A stretch of 18,310 nt of DNA from Euryarchaeota archaeon UBA495 (GCA_002496845.1 DALQ01000040.1:1-18310), one strand, 5' to 3'. Positions 1 through 7,451 are shown, numbered from the stretch's first letter. The notes: a model not told the origin generated them from the sequence alone. Numbers and translations are program-made.

Positions 1-1482
1 GACATGGACGGTTTCGACCCGGCAAAGTTGGCGACCATGAAGCGCGTGATGATCATCACCTCCACCTGGGGCGAGGGTGAAATGCCCGACAACGCCGATG
101 CCATGTGGAACGCCATCAACGCCAACGGACCCGCCCTTGCCTCCGTGCACTACTCGGTGTGTGCCATCGGCGACACGTCGTACGACGAGTTCTGCAAAGC
201 CGGCCATGATTGGAACGACAAACTTGCCGCGCTCGGCGGTAAGCAGGCGCACCCCATTCAGGAATGCGACGTTGATTTCGAGCCACCTTGGAAGGTGTGG
301 GTCGAAGAAGCCCTGCCCCTCCTCGCCTGCGTCGATGATTCAGGCACGCTGCAAGTCGAACTCCTTGACGAAATGAAGGCCTACGGGACTGGGGACGAAG
401 AGACGGCCGTTGACGGCGACTTCGCCCCCGCGACCGTGGTTGCTGATGAGATGTCCATCACGCTCCGCCTCTTCCGCTACGACCCGGTTGCAGCCTCTTC
501 TGGCTTCGATACTGTGTCATGCGCGCTGCCCGGCCATGCCAGTCTGCAGGATCTGCTCGAAGCGGTGCAAGGTGACTTGGACGGCAGCCTGGCCTTCCGC
601 CGTGGCGACGGGTGCGGCACCCCGACGACCGCCATTCGTGCCAACGGGCGCATCGTTCTGGCCGACGTGGCTCGACTTGATGGCCTCGTGAACGAGGGCG
701 GTACGCTTCTGCTTGAGCCCCTGCCCGGTCTTCCCGTTGTCCGTGATCTGATCGTGGACCCCTCCCGCCTCGAACGCAAGCGCAGCGAGGCCAAACCGTG
801 GATGCGAGCCGACCCCCGTTCTGGCGAACGGTTGTCCAACGGTTCGACCATGGGCACCATGAACTCGGCTGAAGCGACTTCCCTCCACAGCCGCTTCGAT
901 GCCGTCTCCGACCTTGCCGCACACGGCATGTCGGACACGACTCCGTTCGACGACACCTACGTCGGCCCAGGCGTTTTGACCCGGCTCTGGCAGCGTGCCA
1001 GCGACCCTCGTTGCGGGGAAGAACAGCGCCGTGAACTCATGAAGACCCTCCAGCAGGACGGCGGCATGTGGTCGGAAACCGACCTCTCCTCCATCAGCCG
1101 CCAAGGCGAGGACGGACGTCTGATTTCCGAAGCGATGCTCGACGCTCGCGGCCGCCTCCTCCACGAGTTCCGTTTCGCGGGCCGTGCCGGCCGACAGGTC
1201 AAGTGGTACGGGCGCTCGGTCAAGTGGTCCGGCAAACTCAACGAGACCACCCTTTACCGGCAGGTCCTCGGGCCACTCGGGCTTGTCTCCAACGTCTTTT
1301 CTGGCGTTTCAGCACGGATGGTGTTTGGATTTACACGAACCGGTGGGCCGCCCATTCGTAGCCTGCAGGCCCTGCTCCTTCCTCCAGCTGGCGTTGGAAA
1401 GATTCCGAACATGTTCAACTCGAAGGTGGTCGATCACCATGAGGTCGTGAGTTTGTTCAACGAACTCGACCAAAGGTTCTGA
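1..1482 (+). CDS. Flavodoxin-like domain fused to a cysteine-depleted SdhB-like (succinate dehydrogenase iron-sulfur subunit type) protein, 5' partial
   Basis: The reading frame is open from base 1, so the gene is cut at its 5' end; the ATG at 4 is probably internal. Residues 1-105 (counted from that ATG) match the C-terminal part of flavodoxin domains, with the FMN-loop sequences TSTWGEGEMPDNA (20-32) and IGDTSYDEFC (55-64). The phosphate-binding loop would lie upstream. Residues about 150-252 resemble the N-terminal ferredoxin domain of SdhB, ending in EPLPGLPVVRDLIVD (238-252). Residues about 295-390 resemble the SdhB helical domain (YVGPGVLTRLWQ, 319-330). The cluster ligands are missing: only Cys204 remains near the 2Fe-2S loop, and Cys337 is the only cysteine after it. 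Positions expected to be Cys around 357-367 are Ser or Gln. Known SdhB proteins pass electrons through three clusters, which this one cannot bind in the normal way. A TGAGGTGG motif at the stop leads into the next gene, so the two are probably co-transcribed. Domain assignment is by eye. Confidence 0.75.
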   Translation, partial: DMDGFDPAKLATMKRVMIITSTWGEGEMPDNADAMWNAINANGPALASVHYSVCAIGDTSYDEFCKAGHDWNDKLAALGGKQAHPIQECDVDFEPPWKVWVEEALPLLACVDDSGTLQVELLDEMKAYGTGDEETAVDGDFAPATVVADEMSITLRLFRYDPVAASSGFDTVSCALPGHASLQDLLEAVQGDLDGSLAFRRGDGCGTPTTAIRANGRIVLADVARLDGLVNEGGTLLLEPLPGLPVVRDLIVDPSRLERKRSEAKPWMRADPRSGERLSNGSTMGTMNSAEATSLHSRFDAVSDLAAHGMSDTTPFDDTYVGPGVLTRLWQRASDPRCGEEQRRELMKTLQQDGGMWSETDLSSISRQGEDGRLISEAMLDARGRLLHEFRFAGRAGRQVKWYGRSVKWSGKLNETTLYRQVLGPLGLVSNVFSGVSARMVFGFTRTGGPPIRSLQALLLPPAGVGKIPNMFNSKVVDHHEVVSLFNELDQRF

Positions 1483-1491
1483 GGTGGGACG

Positions 1492-2346
1492 ATGCAAGTA
1501 GCGTATTACCCCGGAAACGTCGCTCGTGGGGCGATGATGGAGATTGAGGACTGCATTCAACCGCTCTGCAAGTCGCTTGGTATCACCTTGGTTGAGATTC
1601 CAAAGGCAACGTCCGACGGTGGGAACATCATTCGACAAGCCTCGACTCGATTGCAGCACGCGCTCGCGGCTCGAAACCTCGCTCTTGCTGAACAAAAGGG
1701 CCTCGACATCATGACGTCCTGCGCAACTTCGCACAGCATTCACTGCGACACGGCCACCACCATGGCCGCAGACGCAGTGCTCGCTGCCCAACTCAACAAC
1801 CTGATCGCCCGAAGCTCAGGCATCGAGTACATGGGTGAGTCAAAATCACGCCATTTGCTGCACGTGTTGGTTGAAGACATTGGTCTTGACAAAATCAACG
1901 CGGCTGTCGTGAATCCACTGGACATGAACATCGCAGGTTACTACGGTCCCTACATGCAACAAGATGGCTTTTGCAGCGAAGACGATGCGTTCAATCCACG
2001 CTACCTTGAGGACTTGATCACGGCCCTCGGTGGAACGCCTGTGGACTATGAATCAAAGTGCCAGAGCGTTGGTGCACCAAGCCTTCTGACCAATGAAAAG
2101 GTCGCCATGAAAATGACGGCCGCCGTGCTTTCAGATGCGAAGGAATCCGGTGCAGAACTGATGGTCAGCGCATGCACCATCTCCCACGCGAATCTCGATT
2201 CCTACCAGGTCAAGGCAGGAAAGATGACTGGCAAGGACACGACCATGCCGGTCGTTCACCTCGCTGAACTCATCGCTTTTGCGTTCGGGCATTTCCCCGA
2301 CCGCCTCGCTCAACTGATCACCCGCGTGAAGGTCATTGGCGGTTGA
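1492..2346 (+). CDS. CCG-domain protein related to heterodisulfide reductase subunit B / SdhE, with most cluster cysteines lost
   Basis: This 284-residue protein has the two tandem CCG (DUF224) domains of HdrB and of the SdhC/E-type subunit of archaeal succinate dehydrogenases. The family fold is recognisable from YYPG (5-8), ARNLALAEQKGLD (60-72), GYYG (149-152), DYESK (185-189) and ISHANLD (230-236). In the family each domain carries five Cys that hold a non-cubane [4Fe-4S] cluster. Here domain 1 has Asn9, Ser41-Asp42, Cys77 and Ser80 at those positions, and domain 2 has Pro153, Ser192-Val193, Cys228 and Ser231. Only two of ten ligands are kept, so cluster binding is unlikely. The start is ATG 1492, four bases after TGAGGTGG that includes the upstream stop. 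It lies 9 bp from the SdhB-like gene, so a complex between the two is likely. It could serve as a structural or membrane-anchor subunit, but the function is unknown. Confidence 0.8.
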   Translation: MQVAYYPGNVARGAMMEIEDCIQPLCKSLGITLVEIPKATSDGGNIIRQASTRLQHALAARNLALAEQKGLDIMTSCATSHSIHCDTATTMAADAVLAAQLNNLIARSSGIEYMGESKSRHLLHVLVEDIGLDKINAAVVNPLDMNIAGYYGPYMQQDGFCSEDDAFNPRYLEDLITALGGTPVDYESKCQSVGAPSLLTNEKVAMKMTAAVLSDAKESGAELMVSACTISHANLDSYQVKAGKMTGKDTTMPVVHLAELIAFAFGHFPDRLAQLITRVKVIGG

Positions 2347-2372
2347 AACCGTCACATTCGGGTCTCAGGCCC

Positions 2373-4937
2373 TCATCCGTGCAAGGCTCGGTGGACTTCC
2401 GCAGCACGTCCCGGTCCAATGCCCGAAGATTCAGCCAATTCTTCCGGGCTGGCGTTCGCCACTGCTGCAATTGAATCGAAGGCCTCGGCCAATGCCCTTG
2501 CAGAAACAGGCCCGATTCCTTCGACGGCTTCCAACAGCGAGGTGCGTCGGCGTAGGGCTGCAGCGGCCCACTTCTCACTCATCGCACTGCCTTGGTCTTC
2601 TTCCTCAAGGGCGTGCTGTGCCGCTTGGAGAGCCCGTTGTGATTCGTCCGCGGGTTGGCCGGTGTGTGCGCTTTCCAAGGCATCAAGCCACGCCAGTTCA
2701 CGGCGTGCAGCAAGGGCAAGGAAGGCAGCGGATTCGTCAGCGTTCCGAACGCAAATGACCGACAATCCAAGGTCGAACGCCATCCAAGCAAGGGCTCCGT
2801 GCACGGCGTTGGGGTGGGTGCTTCCCTCCAGTCCTTCTCCCGTTTCGAGCAGCAATCCAGCCCGTGGCGCTGCGGCGGCAAGGCGCCGCACTTGGCTCAG
2901 CAAACGACCGTCACGGACCGAAGCGTGCAGATCCTTGGCCGTCTTCCGCTCCAACAGCAAGCGTGGGCCGATTCGCACGTCGCCGGTCACCAGATGGCGA
3001 AACACCGGACGTATGCCTCGGGCACGCAGGCCTGCGGCCAACGTCGAGGAGGCTTCTCGTCGGTCAAGGACGATCTCCATGTGACCTTGGGCGTCCAAGC
3101 CCGTTGATGTGCTGCGACCGTCCAACACTACGGCGCTGTCTCCGTCTTTTGCTTTCGGACGGGCTGCAACGTTCGGTTCCTCTGGCTGTTTTTCCCAACC
3201 GAAGAGGGAGGCTTGGTCCGGATGGCGTCGCTCCTCCGGTCGAACGTTGCCGGGCTGATGCACCGGTGTTGTGGCCACGGGTTGTTCTTCCTTGGTCGCC
3301 GGTTCCGGTGCAGGCCTCAGCCGTTCCTGTTCAAGCGCAACGAACTCGGATGCAGCCATGGTGATGCCATCGTTGTCGACCTCGAAGGAGGCAAAGGTGT
3401 CTTCCTTGATGCCGAAGTCGTTGAGCTTGCGCGTCCGCCCCATCCTTCGGAGGTGCTCCATCATTCGTCGTTCACGGCTCGCAGATGCCCGGAGCATGTG
3501 GGCGTCTCGCGTGCCTTCTGCCACGAGCATCACGACCTCGCCGTCGGCGTGCCTTCCTGTTCGGCCCCTTCGTTGAATGGCCCGCACTGCGCTCGCGACC
3601 GGTTCGTAGAACACGACCAAATCGGCCGAAGGGATGTCAAGACCTTCCTCGCCCACGGATGTGGCGATCAATACGTTGGCTTCTCCACGTCGGAATGCGT
3701 CGATTTGAGCGACTTGCTCTTTCTGCGTCATGCCCCGGCGTTCCCCTGCCTTAGACTGGCCCACGAAGGGAAGAGGGGACAGGTGCTCGCTCAACGACAA
3801 ACGTTCCACGAGACGGTCAACAGTGTCACGGTACTCGGTGAACACGAGGGTCTTTGTGTCCTTTTTCTCGCGATGACGCGCATCAAGCAGCCGTTCAACG
3901 GCATGCGGCTTTGGATGAAGTTCAGCGGTGACCTCCAAACTGTCTCGAAGTTGGCGAACGGCGGGTCGGTCAAGCAACCGTCCTGCTTTTTTCCGGTCTT
4001 CGCCGGTCTTCGCCGCTTGGCGGTCGAGGAAGGCCTTGGCGACCTCCATGCCCTGGCATCGTAAGAGGTCGAGAAGCAGGTGAAGCCGACGAAGGTCTGA
4101 GACCGCACGGGCCGCCTCGTATCCTCGGCGGTCCCTTCGGGCGATGGAGGCCGATGCTTTCCGTTGTGCGTTGTCGAGCATCGCTGCCGTGAGGTGCCCG
4201 GTGTCGGCAAGGTACCCTTGCCGGCGAAGGCGATCGGCCACGGCCCGCTCCTCCTCCGCCAGCGGGGCGATGAGGTGCAGCAAGGTGTCAGGAAGCGCCA
4301 AGTGTTCGCTGGCCACGGACAAATCCACAGCGTAGGGGGACAGTCCGGCGTCTTCGCGGGCGTGCACGCTCCAGCGCTCAATGCCCAGGCGCTTTTCCAC
4401 CTCGAGGATGACGTCGCGGTTTGTTCCAGGGCTCGCAGTGGCTCCGAGAACCGCAGCGTTTGGAGCGCTGCTTTTGACAAGGTCGGCCACTTGGGCGTAG
4501 GCGTGCTGACCGCGCGCATGGTGGGCTTCGTCCACCACGACCAGCGAGAGTTCGCTCAGGTCGATGGCGCCTGACATGGCATCGTTACGGACCACTTGGG
4601 CCGTCGCCAGGACGATGGTCCCATTGGCCCAGAGGTCGGGTCGCTTGGCAGGAGCCGTTTGACCGGTGAACATCACCACGTCCTTTTCGTCGATCACAAC
4701 ATGGGTGAGAAGCATGCGTTGGTGCTGGGCCAACAAGGCGACCGTCGGGGCCAACAGCAGGATCTTGCCGCCGCGCTCCAAATGATGTGCGATGACCATC
4801 CATTCGACGGCAGATTTTCCAAAACCGGTGGGCATGACCACCATGGTCGATCCCAACACAGCCGACGCGACGGCTTCCAATTGGTAGCCACGTGCCTCGA
4901 CGCCCTCCGTCAACCGGGGATGGGTGACGGAAGGCAT
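2373..4937 (-). CDS. hef: Hef: helicase-associated structure-specific endonuclease (XPF/MUS81 family)
   Basis: From the ATG at 4937 the protein is 854 residues. Hef remodels and cleaves stalled replication forks and branched DNA. The superfamily 2 helicase half shows Walker A PTGFGKSA (36-43), DEAH (136-139), GATASPG (165-171) and QRRGRTGRHADG (455-466). A low-complexity linker of roughly 115 residues follows. It contains a PIP-like QASLFGW (575-581). The ERCC4 nuclease half has the catalytic GD (652-653), nine residues, ERK (663-665) and Asp669. Two HhH motifs close the protein (VEGIGPVSARAL and SSGIGPGRAA). All key residues are present, so it should be active as helicase and nuclease. An in-frame ATG at 5039 would add 34 residues, but a TATA-like element at 4961-4970 on this strand lies inside that extension, so 4937 is preferred. 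The gene diverges from the ribosomal operon and converges on the CCG gene, with 26 bp between stops. Confidence 0.93.
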   Translation of the reverse strand: MPSVTHPRLTEGVEARGYQLEAVASAVLGSTMVVMPTGFGKSAVEWMVIAHHLERGGKILLLAPTVALLAQHQRMLLTHVVIDEKDVVMFTGQTAPAKRPDLWANGTIVLATAQVVRNDAMSGAIDLSELSLVVVDEAHHARGQHAYAQVADLVKSSAPNAAVLGATASPGTNRDVILEVEKRLGIERWSVHAREDAGLSPYAVDLSVASEHLALPDTLLHLIAPLAEEERAVADRLRRQGYLADTGHLTAAMLDNAQRKASASIARRDRRGYEAARAVSDLRRLHLLLDLLRCQGMEVAKAFLDRQAAKTGEDRKKAGRLLDRPAVRQLRDSLEVTAELHPKPHAVERLLDARHREKKDTKTLVFTEYRDTVDRLVERLSLSEHLSPLPFVGQSKAGERRGMTQKEQVAQIDAFRRGEANVLIATSVGEEGLDIPSADLVVFYEPVASAVRAIQRRGRTGRHADGEVVMLVAEGTRDAHMLRASASRERRMMEHLRRMGRTRKLNDFGIKEDTFASFEVDNDGITMAASEFVALEQERLRPAPEPATKEEQPVATTPVHQPGNVRPEERRHPDQASLFGWEKQPEEPNVAARPKAKDGDSAVVLDGRSTSTGLDAQGHMEIVLDRREASSTLAAGLRARGIRPVFRHLVTGDVRIGPRLLLERKTAKDLHASVRDGRLLSQVRRLAAAAPRAGLLLETGEGLEGSTHPNAVHGALAWMAFDLGLSVICVRNADESAAFLALAARRELAWLDALESAHTGQPADESQRALQAAQHALEEEDQGSAMSEKWAAAALRRRTSLLEAVEGIGPVSARALAEAFDSIAAVANASPEELAESSGIGPGRAAEVHRALHG

Positions 4938-4960
4938 GGTGGTCCACGTATGTCGAAGGG

Positions 4961-4970
4961 AGATAAAGGT
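4961..4970 (-). promoter_or_regulatory. Candidate TATA element for hef
   Basis: Read on the minus strand this is ACCTTTATCT, a TATA-like box about 24-30 bases upstream of the ATG at 4937. That distance would give a leaderless or nearly leaderless transcript, common in archaea. A second AT-rich element, ATAAATGACC at 4991-5000 (minus), is an alternative that would give a leader of about 30 bases. Both favour the 4937 start. The match is weak and no transcription data are available. Confidence 0.35.
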
Positions 4971-5068
4971 CGTCGGGTTTGACACGTGGTGGTCATTTAT
5001 GCCGTAAGGATTGAAGACTGGCGTAGCTAAGACGTGCACGGCGGCCTACGTTTCGCATACCGAACCGC

Positions 5069-5076
5069 TCATATAG
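5069..5076 (+). promoter_or_regulatory. Candidate TATA box of the ribosomal protein super-operon
   Basis: TCATATAG is the most TATA-like sequence upstream of L3, standing in otherwise GC-rich DNA. Archaeal transcription usually starts about 22-27 bases downstream of the box centre, here near 5095-5100. That would leave a leader of about 165 bases before the L3 start, long for an archaeal gene. This is inferred from position and composition only. Confidence 0.45.
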
Positions 5077-5149
5077 GGAAGGGCGGTCGGCGGAATGCTC
5101 CAAGGTGGGCAGCCAGACACATCGGGCCATCCCTCGAGGATCCCGGCGG

Positions 5150-5176
5150 TCGGGTCTCGCGTTCGTCGAGACCCGA
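5150..5176 (+). promoter_or_regulatory. Perfect 10-bp hairpin in the predicted L3 leader
   Basis: TCGGGTCTCG (5150-5159) is the exact reverse complement of CGAGACCCGA (5167-5176), with a 7-base loop CGTTCGT between them. ACACGTGT, itself palindromic, follows at once. A second inverted repeat, CCCGAAG (5193-5199) and CTTCGGG (5221-5227), lies between this hairpin and the L3 ribosome binding site. No oligo-T tract follows, so it does not look like an archaeal terminator. An RNA structure that controls L3 operon translation or transcription is a reasonable inference; a DNA operator is the alternative. Confidence 0.6.
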
Positions 5177-5264
5177 ACACGTGTCACGGCCGCCCGAAGC
5201 CGGACGAGCCCTCGTACGCCCTTCGGGGCCTCTACGTTGCACCATACACCAGGAGGACCACCCC

Positions 5265-6284
5265 ATGGCCAAGCGAAACCACCCACGCCGCGGTAGCATG
5301 GCGTTTAGCCCTCGAAAGCGCTCTCCGCGCCACTTCGCTCACGTGAACGCATGGCCCGAGAGCGACGCTTCTGACGTTCGCGTGCAGGGCTTTGCCGGTT
5401 GGAAGGCCGGCATGACGCACATTCTCTCTCGTGACCTCAACCCACGATCCACCACCGCTGGACAAGAAGTCCGCGTTCCTGTGACCGTGGTCGAAGTCCC
5501 CAAGATGCGCATCCTTGGCGTGCGTGGATACACCATGACTCCCTACGGCAAGCAAGCCGCGGGCGAAGCATGGTTGTCCAGCGAAGACATCAAGGAAGCC
5601 TTCCCTGAAGTGTTTGAGCGCATTTCCTCGCGCAAGGTCCACGACACCGACGCGCACTTTTCCAGCCTCGAAGAGGCGGACCTCTGCGAGGTTCGTCTCA
5701 TTGTCGCCACCCAGCCCGCCAACGTTTCCGGCACCCCGAGCAAGGTCCCCGAAGTCATGGAGATCGGCCTTTCTGGTGGCAGCCCGTCGGACCGCCTGGC
5801 CTACGCCAAGGAACACATGGGCGAAGAATACGGCTTTGCCGACTGCTACGACGAGGGTTCCCTCACCGACGTGGTCGCCGTGACCAAGGGATACGGATGG
5901 CAAGGTGTCATCCGCCGATTTGGTGGTAAACTCCAATCTCACAAGAACTCAAAGAAGCGCCGTCAGCACGGCAACATGGGTGACTTCGGTACCGGATACG
6001 TCCGGAAGACCATCCGTCAGGGCGGTCAGACCGGATACCATCAGCGCACCGAGTACAACAAGCGCATCCTTCGCATCTCCAACCCGGACGAGCACCCCAT
6101 CACCCCCGCCGGTGGTTTCCTCCACTACGGAAACGTGGGATCTGACTACGTCCTTGTCAAGGGCAGCCTGCCCGGCCCGGCGAAGCGCCTGATTCGCTTC
6201 CGTGACGCCAGCCGTGCCGACAACATGCAGGTCCATGACTACGAAATCACCTACGTGAGCACCGCGTCAAAGCAGGGGGCCTGA
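5265..6284 (+). CDS. rpl3: Large subunit ribosomal protein L3 (uL3)
   Basis: This 339-residue protein has the usual length of archaeal L3. It opens with HPRRGSMAFSPRKRS (6-20), the archaeal N-terminal signature. The barrel contains VVAVTKGYGWQGVIRRFG (203-220), followed by the rRNA-contacting basic stretch HKNSKKRRQHGN (226-237) and the conserved GGFLHYGNVGSDYVLVKGS (283-301). L3 is an early assembly protein that reaches towards the peptidyl transferase centre. The start is ATG 5265, eight bases after AGGAGG. The frame is open further upstream to 5034, but that part has no L3 similarity and covers the predicted promoter. It is the first gene of the super-operon and lies 2 bases from L4. Confidence 0.97.
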   Translation: MAKRNHPRRGSMAFSPRKRSPRHFAHVNAWPESDASDVRVQGFAGWKAGMTHILSRDLNPRSTTAGQEVRVPVTVVEVPKMRILGVRGYTMTPYGKQAAGEAWLSSEDIKEAFPEVFERISSRKVHDTDAHFSSLEEADLCEVRLIVATQPANVSGTPSKVPEVMEIGLSGGSPSDRLAYAKEHMGEEYGFADCYDEGSLTDVVAVTKGYGWQGVIRRFGGKLQSHKNSKKRRQHGNMGDFGTGYVRKTIRQGGQTGYHQRTEYNKRILRISNPDEHPITPAGGFLHYGNVGSDYVLVKGSLPGPAKRLIRFRDASRADNMQVHDYEITYVSTASKQGA

Positions 6285-6286
6285 AC

Positions 6287-7168
6287 ATGAAGGTCAAGGT
6301 CATGGACATCACGACAACCGTCACCCAAGGCGAGGTCGAAGCCGGCCGCCTCCACTCCGACATCGAAGTGGACGTCAGCGAAGGCAAGTCGATCACCCTC
6401 CCATCGAGCTTCGAGGCCTCCGTTCGTACGGACCTCATCAAGCTCGCCGTGGCGTCTTCGCGCGCCAACCGCCGTCAAGCCTACGGTTCCCGTGCCCACC
6501 AGGGCAAGCGCCGCCCGATGGCTGGCATGAAGCACTCCGTTGAATGGTGGGGCAAGGGCCGTGGTGTGTCCCGTATCATGCGCCGCACCGGTTCCCGCCG
6601 TGGTGCTCAGAGCCCTCACACGCTCGGTGGACGCCGCGCACACGGCCCCAAGGTCGAGCGCGACTGGTCCCGCAAGCTGAACCAGAAGGAGCGCCGCCTC
6701 GCACGCGACGCTGCCCTGGCCGCGACCACCGACGTCGCGACCGTTGTCTCCCGCGGCCACCGCCTCGGTGACGACGTGTCCAGCCTTCCGATCGTCCTCG
6801 GTTCCTACACCGAAGTCGTCGACGGTGACAGCACCTCCTACGACATTGAGACCTTCAACCACGGCCATGCCACGCGCAAGGCCAAGGCGATGTTCGAGGC
6901 CCTTGGTCTCGGCGAAGACCTGCGCCGCGCCCGTGATGGCCGCAAGATCCGTGCCGGAAAGGGTACCATGCGCGGTCGCGTTCACAAGACGCCCAAGTCT
7001 GTGCTGCTCGTCGTGGCCCGCAAGGAAGGACTCGCACACGCCGTGCGAAACCTGCCCGGTGTCGACGTCGTGGCGGTCAAGGATCTCTGCGCGGAAGACC
7101 TCGCCCCCGGTGGGGCGGTCGGTCGCCTGACGGTGTTTACCAAGAGTGCCGTGGAGGCCATGAACTGA
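6287..7168 (+). CDS. rpl4: Large subunit ribosomal protein L4 (uL4)
   Basis: This 293-residue archaeal/eukaryotic-type L4 is somewhat longer than the usual archaeal protein of about 250-265 residues. The long basic loop that lines the peptide exit tunnel is clear: GSRAHQGKRRP (67-77) and the stretch with SRIMRRTGSRRGAQSPHTLGG further on. The C-terminal half carries KIRAGKGTMRGR and the globular domain that contacts 23S rRNA. The ATG at 6287 follows the L3 stop by two bases. A purine-rich AGGGGG lies upstream, but there is no canonical GAGGTGA. A second in-frame ATG at 6302 is possible. Extra residues near SYTEVVDGDSTSY may account for the added length. Confidence 0.95.
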   Translation: MKVKVMDITTTVTQGEVEAGRLHSDIEVDVSEGKSITLPSSFEASVRTDLIKLAVASSRANRRQAYGSRAHQGKRRPMAGMKHSVEWWGKGRGVSRIMRRTGSRRGAQSPHTLGGRRAHGPKVERDWSRKLNQKERRLARDAALAATTDVATVVSRGHRLGDDVSSLPIVLGSYTEVVDGDSTSYDIETFNHGHATRKAKAMFEALGLGEDLRRARDGRKIRAGKGTMRGRVHKTPKSVLLVVARKEGLAHAVRNLPGVDVVAVKDLCAEDLAPGGAVGRLTVFTKSAVEAMN

Positions 7169-7177
7169 GGTGAGATC

Positions 7178-7435
7178 ATGGATGCATACGACGTCATCAT
7201 TATGCCTTGGCTGACCGAGAAGTCGATGGAAGCTCGCTCCATGGAGCAGCGCCTCGAATTCATCGTCGACAAGCGCGCAACCAAGACCCAGATCGCTCGT
7301 GCGGTCGAGACCATCTTCGAAGTCGAGGTGGCCAAGGTCAACACACGAATCACCAAGCACGGCAAGCACGCCTCGGTGCGCTTGGCCGAAGGATACGACG
7401 CGGAAGATGCCGCGATGCGCCTGGGTGCGTTCTGA
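7178..7435 (+). CDS. rpl23: Large subunit ribosomal protein L23 (uL23)
   Basis: The protein has 85 residues, the normal archaeal size. The signature near the N-terminus is MPWLTEKSM (9-17), and the conserved core contains FIVDKRATKTQIARAVE and VNTRITKHGK. L23 sits at the tunnel exit and is a docking site for SRP and the Sec translocon. The start ATG 7178 lies four bases after TGAGGTGA (7166-7173), whose first TGA is the L4 stop, so translation of the two is probably coupled. Confidence 0.96.
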   Translation: MDAYDVIIMPWLTEKSMEARSMEQRLEFIVDKRATKTQIARAVETIFEVEVAKVNTRITKHGKHASVRLAEGYDAEDAAMRLGAF

Positions 7436-7451
7436 TTTGGAGGGATGAAAC

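Larger units (their letters stand above)
4938..5264. other. Divergent intergenic region between hef and L3
   Basis: These 327 bases hold no convincing gene. They contain the candidate hef promoter on the minus strand and a candidate TATA box for the ribosomal operon at 5069-5076. They also contain a direct repeat GGCGGTCGG (5082-5090 and 5145-5153), a strong hairpin (5150-5176), the palindrome ACACGTGT (5177-5184), a second inverted repeat (5193-5199 with 5221-5227) and the L3 Shine-Dalgarno site AGGAGG (5251-5256). The open frames that cross it show no protein family features. Confidence 0.7.

Noticed and set aside
2347..2372. Possible terminator between the converging CCG and hef genes.
   Set aside because: The 26 bases contain no T-rich run or clear hairpin on either strand.
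2419..4574. Several long plus-strand frames opposite hef, up to 283 codons.
   Set aside because: They are antisense shadows of a high-GC coding region and show no recognisable domain; the hef reading frame carries all conserved motifs.
4938..5039. N-terminal extension of Hef by 34 residues to the ATG at 5039.
   Set aside because: The added residues have no helicase similarity, and TATA-like elements for hef lie inside the stretch.
5034..5264. N-terminal extension of L3 by 77 codons.
   Set aside because: Archaeal L3 begins at the MAKRNHPRRG segment, AGGAGG is correctly placed for ATG 5265, and the extension covers the predicted promoter and hairpin.
5095..5346. An open frame beginning near the predicted transcription start of the L3 operon and running across the L3 start codon out of frame.
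   Set aside because: Its composition is the product of GC-rich structured leader DNA, it has no ribosome binding site or family features, and it would clash with L3 initiation. I cannot fully exclude a leaderless upstream frame.
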